Shown piece after piece: positions 18,239-25,703 of a stretch of 64,000 bases of DNA; position 1 is the stretch's first letter, and each line of letters starts with the position of its first letter. The DNA comes from Rhizobium sp. BK316 (GTDB lineage Bacteria; Pseudomonadota; Alphaproteobacteria; Rhizobiales; Rhizobiaceae), in assembly GCF_014193695.1 (NCBI RefSeq), contig NZ_JACHZR010000001.1, positions 409,309 through 473,308 of the forward strand, in the 5' to 3' direction. The position numbers and the translations under genes were made by a program. The notes under the pieces are model-generated. The model made no database searches, was not told the DNA's origin, and was given only the letters and a program-made list of their open reading frames with translations.

Positions 18239-19089
18239 CAGCCTCTCCCGCGCTGAGTCGGATCGATAATATCGCGCAGTGCATCTCCGACGAGATTGAA
18301 GGAGAGCGCCGTCAGCAGGATGATCGCGCCGGGGAAGAAGACCAGCCAGGGGGCCGCCTGGAAGTAACTCTGGCTCTCAAAGATGATATTGCCCCAGGAC
18401 GGCTGCGGCGGCTGCACGCCGATGCCGAGGAAGGAAAGGGTTGCTTCAAGCAGGACGGTCGTTGCGATGCCAAGCGTGCCCCAGACGATTGCCGTTGGAA
18501 CGAGATGCGGCAGGATATGCAGGAAGAGCACACGCATATGGCCGGCACCGAGCGAGCGCTCGGCCATGATGAAGTCGCGCTCCACCAGCCCGCGCGTCTC
18601 CGTATAGACGATACGGGCGACCTGCACCCAATTGACGAGCGCAATCACCATGGCGACGATCCAGAGGCTCGGCCGCAGCAGCGCGGCGAGCACGATCGCC
18701 AGCAGCAAAGCAGGGAACGCCATCATCAGATCGGTGAAGCGCATCAGGATATTGCTGACGAGACCGCGCATGTAACCTGCGAGGATGCCGATGAAGAGGC
18801 CGATCGCCACCGCGATGCCATTGGCGACAAGGCCGATGACCAATGAGGTCCGCGCACCGAAGAGCATGCGCGAAAAGAGATCGCGGCCGAGCGTATCCGT
18901 ACCGAGCAGATAGGGGCCGCCCGGCGGCAGTGGCGCGCCTTCCAGCGACAGGCCGTCGAACATCTGCTCATCGGGGTTGAATGGAGCGACCCAGGGTGCG
19001 GCCATCGCAAGGGCGATGACGACGAGCACAATGATGAGGCCGAAGAGGGCGGTGGGCTGCCGCAGCATGGCTTTGATCACACGCATCAT
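18238..19089 (-). CDS. Dpp/Opp-type ABC permease (DppC family)
   Basis: A 283-residue permease with DppC features: an early GTDTLGRDLFSRMLFGAR motif after the first helix, and an EAA loop around ERDFIMAERSLGAGHMRVLF. It forms the heterodimeric channel with the DppB-like protein. Its start overlaps the amiR stop by 4 bp, so transport and regulatory genes are translationally coupled. Confidence 0.92.
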   Translation of the reverse strand: MMRVIKAMLRQPTALFGLIIVLVVIALAMAAPWVAPFNPDEQMFDGLSLEGAPLPPGGPYLLGTDTLGRDLFSRMLFGARTSLVIGLVANGIAVAIGLFIGILAGYMRGLVSNILMRFTDLMMAFPALLLAIVLAALLRPSLWIVAMVIALVNWVQVARIVYTETRGLVERDFIMAERSLGAGHMRVLFLHILPHLVPTAIVWGTLGIATTVLLEATLSFLGIGVQPPQPSWGNIIFESQSYFQAAPWLVFFPGAIILLTALSFNLVGDALRDIIDPTQRGRG

Positions 19090-19667
19090 CCGGCCTCCGG
19101 CAGGGGTTCTATGCCGCCGAGGATGAAGGCGGAGATCTGTTCCATCGGCAGGCGGCGACGCATGGCGCAGTTGCGCAGGATCGAATAGGCGCGTTCCTCA
19201 TCAACCCCATGCGCCTGCATCAGTTTTTCGACGGCGGCATGGACGAGCGGACGCAGGCGCACGCGCTCTTCGAGATATTGCAGGCGTTCAGCCACGCTCT
19301 TGCGCTCCTGATGAACGGAGACGGCCATGACGAGGGCTGGATAGACAGCAGAGGCAGCAATCGGCTTGGCGACGATCGCGCCGGCGCCCTGGGCCAGCGC
19401 CCAGGCAATGCGACCCGGCGCTTCCGAACCGAGCAGCGCAACGACGGGGCATGTCGGGGCGCTGCCGCTCCATGGCATGAGATCGTCAAAGCCCTGGTCG
19501 GCATCGACGATGACGATGTCGGGCACGCTTGCTGCAGAAAGCGGCGCCCATTGCAAGGTGGCTGAGAGGCCGAGAAGCCGGAGTTGGCGTATCAGTTTTT
19601 CCGTATTGCCGTCCTCACGATGCAGGACGACGGCATGCCAACCGGTGAAATTGGGTGTCTCCTTCAT
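19086..19667 (-). CDS. amiR: ANTAR-domain antiterminator (AmiR)
   Basis: A 193-residue RNA-binding regulator. Residues 1-120 look like a degenerate receiver domain, with DIVIVDADQGFDDL in the position of the phospho-acceptor strand. A coiled-coil linker (VAERLQYLEERVRLRPLVH) leads into a C-terminal ANTAR domain: KLMQAHGVDEERAYSILRNCAMRRRL matches the three-helix ANTAR pattern (Ala/Tyr, Leu, Arg core). In the known Pseudomonas system AmiC sequesters AmiR until an amide binds, then AmiR prevents termination in the leader. Both genes here overlap by 4 bp, and the leader has the expected terminator. Confidence 0.85.
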   Translation of the reverse strand: MKETPNFTGWHAVVLHREDGNTEKLIRQLRLLGLSATLQWAPLSAASVPDIVIVDADQGFDDLMPWSGSAPTCPVVALLGSEAPGRIAWALAQGAGAIVAKPIAASAVYPALVMAVSVHQERKSVAERLQYLEERVRLRPLVHAAVEKLMQAHGVDEERAYSILRNCAMRRRLPMEQISAFILGGIEPLPEAG

Positions 19668-20797
19668 GATACTACCCGCAATTTCGGCAAAGCCGGCTTA
19701 TTGCGGCCGGTCAAATAGGGATCTGCGGCAAGCGGCGGGCGGGATGCGATCACATCGAAACCGTTCTGGGTATTGATACGGCCGAGATGGAAGGGCAGGG
19801 CGGCATGGTTCGTTTCCTGGTCGATGTTGAGCGCGCCGAAGGGTGTCGCCCAGCTCTTGCCATGGAGTTCCCGACGCACGGCGGAGGGCTCGTCCCCACC
19901 CGCAGCCACAATCGCATCGACGCAAAGGCGCATAGCCGTGTAGGCGCTGGCAAAGACGCTCGAGACGCGGCGAGGCGCGCCATAATGAGCGACGATACGC
20001 TGCTTGAAATCGATATTCTCGGAGGTCGCGACGCTGTCAAAGTAGGAGGCTGCACAAAGCTGGCCGATCGCAGCGCCCGGCGCGATATCGTCAAGCTCAC
20101 ATTCCATCAGGTCGCAGCTGACGACAGGGCAGTTTTCGGGCCGGAAGGCGGCGTCTCGATCGGCAAGCCGACGGATTGCCTCATGGAAGGCGTAACTCGA
20201 TGGGCCGATCAGATTGTTGAGGATGAAACTCGGGCGGCGCTGCTCGATATCGGCGACGATGCGCTCGACCGCGGTCTCTTCGAGCGGCAGGTAGCGTTCG
20301 CCGAGCACTTCTCCGCCCGCATTGGCGATCAGTTCGCGGGCGAGCCTATTCATCTCCCAGCCCCAGACATAGTTGGCGCCGACGAGATAGGGACGGTTGC
20401 CATAACGCGGAATCAGATGCTCGAAGAGCGGCAGCAGATGCTGGTTGGGGCAGCCACCGACATAGATGACGTTCTCGTTCGCCTCGAAACCTTCGTAGGG
20501 GCACATGTACCACAGCAAACCGTCATGCTTCTCGATGACCGGGATGACCTCCTTGCGCGCGGCGGAGGTGATCGTGCCGACGATGTGGCGGCAGCCGTCG
20601 CGTAATAGATGCCGGGCGCCGTCGAGATAGGCAGCAAGATCGGCCTGCGGATCGAAGAAAACCGGTTCGACCGAACAACCGCTCGCTGCGGCAAATTCGG
20701 CGATTGCGAATTCCGCGCCGTCGCGTGCGTCACGCCCCATCGAGCCGTAGGGACCCGTGGTCGAGTAAAGAATGCCGATTTTCAAAGCATCATTCAT
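19664..20797 (-). CDS. amiC: Cytoplasmic amide sensor (AmiC-like)
   Basis: A 377-residue type-I periplasmic-binding-fold protein without a signal peptide, as in AmiC, the amide-responsive repressor of AmiR. The N-terminus reads KIGILYSTTGPYGSMGRDARDG cut to its core GILYSTTGPYGSMGRDA, and CPYEGFEANENVIYVGG matches AmiC and the urea/short-amide receptors. It is the first gene of the operon. The start at 20797 is preferred: an ATG at 20824 lies inside the leader hairpin. Confidence 0.85.
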   Translation of the reverse strand: MNDALKIGILYSTTGPYGSMGRDARDGAEFAIAEFAAASGCSVEPVFFDPQADLAAYLDGARHLLRDGCRHIVGTITSAARKEVIPVIEKHDGLLWYMCPYEGFEANENVIYVGGCPNQHLLPLFEHLIPRYGNRPYLVGANYVWGWEMNRLARELIANAGGEVLGERYLPLEETAVERIVADIEQRRPSFILNNLIGPSSYAFHEAIRRLADRDAAFRPENCPVVSCDLMECELDDIAPGAAIGQLCAASYFDSVATSENIDFKQRIVAHYGAPRRVSSVFASAYTAMRLCVDAIVAAGGDEPSAVRRELHGKSWATPFGALNIDQETNHAALPFHLGRINTQNGFDVIASRPPLAADPYLTGRNKPALPKLRVVS

Positions 20798-20818
20798 TTG
20801 TAAGCCAAAAACCAAAAA

Positions 20819-20859
20819 CCCCATGAGGGCATCCCGTCAGCGACGGGGCCGTCATGGGG
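20819..20859 (-). terminator. Leader terminator before amiC
   Basis: On the minus strand, an outer 8-bp stem (CCCCATGA / TCATGGGG) encloses a perfect 6-bp stem (CCCGTC / GACGGG, 3-nt loop) and is followed by TTTTTGGTTTTT. It lies 21 bp before the amiC ATG, so it should stop transcription before the operon unless prevented. Position and shape match the leader terminator that AmiR overrides in Pseudomonas. Confidence 0.75.
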
Positions 20860-20886
20860 CGAAACTGCCCAGCGACTATCGAAGTC
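20857..20886 (-). promoter_or_regulatory. Possible antiterminator hairpins (ANTAR target) in the amiC leader
   Basis: On the minus strand a stem GGGC / GCCC with six-base loop AGTTTC (20857-20870) shares bases with the outer arm of the terminator, so the two cannot both form fully. A second small hairpin (GACT / AGTC, five-base loop) lies just upstream at 20874-20886. Two small hairpins, the second competing with the terminator, is the known ANTAR target design. The loops do not show the published A1/G4 pattern, so the exact contacts are uncertain. Confidence 0.5.
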
Positions 20887-20927
20887 ATGTAAAAATGCGG
20901 GGTTCTCTGCCTAATCCGCAGGCTTGA

Positions 20928-20956
20928 ATAAAATACAGGCACTCCTGTTTTGTCAA
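20928..20956 (-). promoter_or_regulatory. Sigma-70-type promoter of the amide operon
   Basis: On the minus strand TTGACA (20951-20956) and TTTTAT (20928-20933) are 17 bp apart. Transcription would begin near 20921 and give a leader of about 125 nt containing the hairpins above. Confidence 0.65.
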
Positions 20957-21034
20957 GCGCGCCTCAAGCGAATTCTGGGCAGTCGGGCAAGATCAACGAC
21001 TGCACGCAACTAGCCCTGGAAATCAGCCAATATA

Positions 21035-21184
21035 TTAGCCTAATCCAGGCATGGCGTGGCGCGACACGCGCATACGCTCGATGATGTGATGGCCGGAGCC
21101 GCCGACATGTTTGGCGATGGCCTGAGCGGCACCTTCGACATCCTGTGCCTTGATGCAGGCGATCAGCTCGCAATGGTGAAACTC
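21035..21184 (-). pseudogene. C-terminal remnant of a GntR-family (FCD) regulator
   Basis: The minus-strand frame reads EFHHCELIACIKAQDVEGAA, then a HVGGSGHHIIERM ending, about 49 residues. This is the typical last part of an FCD ligand domain, where a histidine pair and the sequence AA.AI..HV recur. No winged-helix part or start exists; upstream in this frame the DNA belongs to the end of the GH95 gene. It is best read as the 3' stub of a regulator gene lost by deletion, with the junction near the GH95 stop at 21163. Confidence 0.55.
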
Positions 21185-23397
21185 TCTCCGGCGGCGAGAT
21201 CGATCTTGCATCGTGTTTCGCCGAAGCGAAGGATCGTGCTTACATCTCGCGATGCTGTGAGCTTGATCTTCACCGGCCGGCCATTCTCCCAATCGAGGTC
21301 GAGAAGCACACCGCCGCGTGCCCGCAAACCGCGCAATGAGCCGCGCGGCCATGCCTTGGGCAAAGCCGGGAGCAGGTGAATTTCGCCTGGGCGCGACTGC
21401 ACCAGCATTTCCAGGATGCCGGCGGTCCCACCGAAATTGCCATCGATCTGGAAGGGCGGGTGGGCGTCGAAGAGATTGGTGTAGGTTCGCTCGGGGCTGA
21501 TGAGCAGCTTGATCACATCGAGCGCATGATCGCCGTCGCGTAGCCGCGCCCAGAGATTGATGCGCCAGCCGATACCCCAGCCCGTCGCATCGTCACCGCG
21601 GATTTCCAGCGAACGGCGGGCGGCCGCGGCAAGCTCCGGGGTCTTGTCCATGTCGATCTGCCAGCTCGGATAGAGGCCGTAGAGATGCGAGACGTGGCGG
21701 TGATGCATCTCCGGCGCCTGCAGGTCCCAGTCTTCCAGCCATTCCTGCAACTGGCCTGCAGATCCGATCCTGTCGGGCGGCAGGCGCAGCAGGATGCGGT
21801 CGATCTCCGAGACGAGCGCATCCTCGCCGCCGATGGAGGTGGCGACGGGCCGAAGCAGATTGAGAAAATCCCGGATGATCTGGCTATCCATGGCCGGCCC
21901 CGCACAGAGCGAGGCGCCGTGCGGGTGGACATTCTCAGGTGAAAGCGAGGGGTTCGTCACCAGATAGTTCGTGCCCGGAAGCGGCACAAGTACATCGAAG
22001 ACAAACTCTGCAGCCCCCTTGGCAAACGGAAAGAGCCGCCGGCGCAGGCCATCGGCATCATCAAGATAGTCCGCAAGATCGAGCAGTTGCGCCATGAGCC
22101 AGGCGCCGCCGGTCGGCCACAGGCCCCATTTGGCACCGTCGATCGGTCCGGTCGCGCGCCAGAGATCAGTGTTGTGGTGCATAACCCAGCCACGGGCGCG
22201 ATAATGCACCTGCGCCGTCTCGCGGCCAGTTTCGGCAAGCTCTTCCGCCATTGCGACAAGCGGTTCGATGCATTCCGGCAGATTGGCCGGAGCCGGCAGC
22301 CAGTAGTTCATCTGCAGATTGATGTTGGCCGTATATTTGCTGCCCCAGGGCGGATCGGTTTCATCGTTCCAGATGCCCTGCAGGTTGGCAGGCTGTGTGT
22401 CGGGGCGCGAAGAGGCGATCATCAGATAGCGGCCGAACTGCACATAGAGGGCGGCAAGTGCGGGATCATGTCCCCCGGCATAACCCGCAATGCGGCGATC
22501 GGTGGTCTCGACGGCGGCCGGCGTCGTGCCGAGATCGATGGCAAAGGAACCGAAAAGCTTTTGATGTTCGGCCATATGGTCCCGGCGCATAATCTCGTAG
22601 CTGCGGGCAGAGGCCTTTGAAAGACGCGCCGAGATGGTGCCGTCCGGATCGCCGGAGACATCGTCATAACGCCGGAAGCTCGTCGCTGCATCGAGCAGGA
22701 TCACAAGCTCGTCGGCATCGTCTACGGAGATGCCATTGGAGAAACTCAGCATTCCTCCCTTGTTGATCACTCGGATGCCAAAGGCGAAGCGCAGGGCGCC
22801 GGCAATGCCCCACTCGGCCTTGCCGGTGCCGGAAAAGGTCAGTTGCGAGGCTTGTCCTGCGACCAGTTGACCTTGTTGCGGGCTGTCGAGCGATATCCGG
22901 CATTTTATGGAGCGGGGTCGATCGGCCGAAAGGCGCAACACAAGCACGCCGTCGACGGCGGAAATGAAGGCTTCGCGAAAAAAGGTCGTGCCATCGGCGA
23001 CATAAGAGGTCGCTGTGATTGCGGTGTCGAGATCGAGCATGCGGCGATAGCTCATCGCGGTATGCGAATGCAGGAAGTCGATATGGAGATCGCCGATCGG
23101 CTGGTAGGACATCTGCTTGATCGGCCGGGCCATAAGATGCTCCTCGGCCATTGCTTCTGCTTGCGCATAGTGCCCGGCGAATATCAGCTCACGTACTTTT
23201 CCGAGATGGCTGTAGGCATCGGGATTGACCGGCCGGTAAGGGCCACCCGCCCAGAATGTGGATTCATTGATCTGCAGCCTTTCTGAAACCGGAGCGCCAA
23301 ACACCATCGCGCCGAGCCGGCCATTGCCGAGCGGCAGCGCGTCTGTCCAGAGCCGGGCTGGCGCATCGTACCAGAGAAGATTGTCCACCATGGTCAT
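21163..23397 (-). CDS. Glycoside hydrolase family 95 protein (alpha-L-fucosidase type)
   Basis: A 744-residue enzyme without a signal peptide. The N-terminal domain starts with WYDAPARLWTDALPLGNGRL, GAMVFG and INESTFWAGGP, the classic GH95 opening. The (alpha/alpha)6 barrel carries HHNTDLWRATGPIDGAKWGL and later FQIDGNFGGTAGILEML, containing the Asn and Asp residues used in the inverting mechanism of GH95. Family enzymes cleave alpha-1,2-linked L-fucose, some L-galactose. It ends the operon, overlapping the ATPase gene by 4 bp. Being cytoplasmic, it should act on an oligosaccharide already imported. The end is close to the GntR remnant, but no catalytic block is missing. Confidence 0.85.
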   Translation of the reverse strand: MTMVDNLLWYDAPARLWTDALPLGNGRLGAMVFGAPVSERLQINESTFWAGGPYRPVNPDAYSHLGKVRELIFAGHYAQAEAMAEEHLMARPIKQMSYQPIGDLHIDFLHSHTAMSYRRMLDLDTAITATSYVADGTTFFREAFISAVDGVLVLRLSADRPRSIKCRISLDSPQQGQLVAGQASQLTFSGTGKAEWGIAGALRFAFGIRVINKGGMLSFSNGISVDDADELVILLDAATSFRRYDDVSGDPDGTISARLSKASARSYEIMRRDHMAEHQKLFGSFAIDLGTTPAAVETTDRRIAGYAGGHDPALAALYVQFGRYLMIASSRPDTQPANLQGIWNDETDPPWGSKYTANINLQMNYWLPAPANLPECIEPLVAMAEELAETGRETAQVHYRARGWVMHHNTDLWRATGPIDGAKWGLWPTGGAWLMAQLLDLADYLDDADGLRRRLFPFAKGAAEFVFDVLVPLPGTNYLVTNPSLSPENVHPHGASLCAGPAMDSQIIRDFLNLLRPVATSIGGEDALVSEIDRILLRLPPDRIGSAGQLQEWLEDWDLQAPEMHHRHVSHLYGLYPSWQIDMDKTPELAAAARRSLEIRGDDATGWGIGWRINLWARLRDGDHALDVIKLLISPERTYTNLFDAHPPFQIDGNFGGTAGILEMLVQSRPGEIHLLPALPKAWPRGSLRGLRARGGVLLDLDWENGRPVKIKLTASRDVSTILRFGETRCKIDLAAGESFTIAS

Positions 23398-24491
23398 TCT
23401 GCGGGAATGCTGTTGGCAGGCCTGATATCGCGCACGCGCATGCCGTCGACGCTGAAGAGCAGTGCCTTCCTGGCCGGAAAGGCAGCGCTTACCGTTTCAC
23501 CGGGGCGCAGAGCCCTTTCCGAGCGGTCTTCGACGATTGCCGATTGGCCTGAGGTGAGCGTGCCGTAGATGAAACGGGTTCCGCCGAGGTTTTCCACCAC
23601 GTCGACCTTGACGTCGATCGCGCCGCCACCCTCGTCCTGTCCGGTGAAATGTTCCGGGCGGATGCCCACTTTGACCGGCATTTCCTTACCCGCGCCGACA
23701 ATGCCGACTCGAAAAGCCGTGCCGCAATCGAGTTTGATCACTCCATCCGTACCGAGCTTGCCATCGAGGAAATTCATGCGCGGCGAGCCGATGAACCCGG
23801 CGACGAAGAAATTGTCCGGATCGTTATAGAGTGCATCTGGCGTGCCGGCCTGTTCGATCTTGCCGGCGCGCATGACGACGATCTTGTCGGCGAGTGTCAT
23901 CGCTTCGGTCTGGTCGTGGGTAACATAGATCATCGTCGCGCCGATGCGCCGATGCAGCTTGGCGATCTCGACGCGCATGGAGACGCGGAGTTCGGCGTCG
24001 AGGTTCGACAGCGGTTCGTCAAACAGGAAAACGGCGGGGTTGCGGACGATCGCCCGGCCGATCGCAACGCGCTGGCGCTGGCCGCCGGAGAGTTGAGCGG
24101 GCTTGCGCTTGAGCAGCGATTCGATCTGCAAGGTCGCGGCAGCGGCGGCAACGCTCTTGTCGATATCGGCCTTGCCCATGCCGGCCATGCGCAGCGAAAA
24201 GCCGATATTCTGTTCGACTGTCATATGCGGATAGAGCGCATAGTTCTGGAAGACCATGGCGACGCCGCGTTCGATCGGATCGGCTTCGTTCATGCGTCGT
24301 CCGCCGATCGTGAGGTTGCCGGCGGTGATCTTTTCCAGACCGGCGATCATGCGTAGAAGCGTCGATTTTCCGCAGCCGGAGGGACCGACGAAGACCGTGA
24401 ATGAACCATCGTCCACGCTCAGGTTAAGCCCCTCGATCGCCTGAAAGCTGCCGTAGGACTTGTCGATATCATGCAATTCTACGCTGGCCAA
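23394..24491 (-). CDS. Carbohydrate ABC transporter ATPase (MalK/UgpC family)
   Basis: A 365-residue ATPase with Walker A GPSGCGKST (residues 36-44), Q-loop in VFQNYALYPHMTV, signature LSGGQRQRVAIGRAI, Walker B FLFDEPLSNLDAE and H-loop THDQTEAM. A C-terminal TOBE/OB region (from about residue 240, with GIRPEHF) places it in the MalK/UgpC group. It should energise the MalF/MalG-type permeases at 27760-29537. The LacI gene and one hydrolase gene lie between it and those permeases. Confidence 0.93.
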   Translation of the reverse strand: MASVELHDIDKSYGSFQAIEGLNLSVDDGSFTVFVGPSGCGKSTLLRMIAGLEKITAGNLTIGGRRMNEADPIERGVAMVFQNYALYPHMTVEQNIGFSLRMAGMGKADIDKSVAAAAATLQIESLLKRKPAQLSGGQRQRVAIGRAIVRNPAVFLFDEPLSNLDAELRVSMRVEIAKLHRRIGATMIYVTHDQTEAMTLADKIVVMRAGKIEQAGTPDALYNDPDNFFVAGFIGSPRMNFLDGKLGTDGVIKLDCGTAFRVGIVGAGKEMPVKVGIRPEHFTGQDEGGGAIDVKVDVVENLGGTRFIYGTLTSGQSAIVEDRSERALRPGETVSAAFPARKALLFSVDGMRVRDIRPANSIPAE

Positions 24492-24528
24492 AGCTTCCTC
24501 CCTTTAACCGCCTGGCAGGCAGAACGCG

Positions 24529-25563
24529 TCAGGTGATCCGTCGCGTCGAGCCCCGCAAAATGATGTCGCATTCGAGTACGACGCTGCGCGTCGCCCCTCC
24601 CGACGGTTCCGTCAGGCGTTCCACAAGAATGTCTGTGATGGTTTCCGCAATGCTTGCCACCGGTTGGGCGACGGCAGTGATGCCGGCTTCATACAGCCGG
24701 AAGATCGCCACATCGTCGAAGCTCGCAAGCGAAATATCCTCGGGCACATGCCGGCCGTTCTCCTTCAGCCAACTCAGTCCTCCGACTGCCATGCCGTAGT
24801 TGGCCGAAAAGATCGCGGTGGGCGGATTTTCGAGCGACATCAACCGTTTGGTCGCCTCATAACCGCCATCCATACGCCAGTTGCCGCGGGCAGCCAGTGT
24901 CGGATCGATCGTTATGCCCCGGTCACGCAGCGCCTGTTCATAACCTGCCAGCCGCTCGATGCCGGAGGAATTGCGCGGATCGCCCGTCAGGATTCCGATG
25001 CGGGTGTGACCGAGATCGATGAGGTGGCTGACGATGCGGTAGCTCGCGCGATGGTTCTCCACCATCACCCGGTCTGCTGCCAGCCCACGGACGTCGTTGT
25101 TGTAGAAGATGATCGGAATGTCATGGTGGATCAGGTCGTCAACGCGGTCGTAGACTTCCGCTGTACCGTCCATCACCAGCGCATCGACGCGCTGCGCGGC
25201 GAAGAAATCCAGGGCTTCCGCAACCACACGCGGATCGCCACCATGGCAGTAGGTCAGAAGTGCTCGGCCGGTCTGGCGCACTGAATGGGCGAGATGCTCC
25301 AGCATGCGAGCATGGAATTCGTCGAAGGTCGGCACCAGGAAGCCGATCATATGGGTAAGGTCGGTGCGGATCGAGGCGGCAGCGGCGTTGCGCCGGTAAC
25401 CGAGGTCCTGGATGGCCCTCTCGATTTGCTCCCGGTTGGAGCGGCGGATCGTCTGGCCGTTGAGATAGCGGGACACGGTACCAACAGCGACATTTGCCAC
25501 CTTGGCAACGTCGATGATCGTGGCTCCGCGCCTCCTTCCGGCCGTCTGGTCCGTTTGTCGCAT
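24529..25563 (-). CDS. LacI-family transcriptional regulator of the glycan operon
   Basis: A 344-residue repressor. The helix-turn-helix and hinge read TIIDVAKVANVAVGTVSRYL and then NREQIERAIQDLGYRRNAAA, standard LacI features. The rest is a sugar-binding periplasmic-like domain. It lies in the operon between the two hydrolase genes. Candidate operators are the AAACGTT sites upstream of the first gene. The start at 25563 is chosen for the AGGAG site and normal LacI length; a further 47 codons upstream have no support. Confidence 0.88.
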   Translation of the reverse strand: MRQTDQTAGRRRGATIIDVAKVANVAVGTVSRYLNGQTIRRSNREQIERAIQDLGYRRNAAAASIRTDLTHMIGFLVPTFDEFHARMLEHLAHSVRQTGRALLTYCHGGDPRVVAEALDFFAAQRVDALVMDGTAEVYDRVDDLIHHDIPIIFYNNDVRGLAADRVMVENHRASYRIVSHLIDLGHTRIGILTGDPRNSSGIERLAGYEQALRDRGITIDPTLAARGNWRMDGGYEATKRLMSLENPPTAIFSANYGMAVGGLSWLKENGRHVPEDISLASFDDVAIFRLYEAGITAVAQPVASIAETITDILVERLTEPSGGATRSVVLECDIILRGSTRRIT

Positions 25564-25703
25564 TTCGAGCAGGCTCCTGCACTTATTCCCGGGAAATGGC
25601 GCCCGATCAGGCGCCTTTCCGTCGTATAGCCCAGCACTCCGCCGCCCACCAGTATTGCGGGCAGTATGTGCAAAGTCCGACGGCTCCCTGACCTCGATCT
25701 GCA

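Noticed and set aside
20860-21040. Sigma-54 promoter before the amiC operon
   Set aside because: I looked for GG/GC spaced elements because the operon is nitrogen related, but only a TTGACA/TTTTAT promoter is present.
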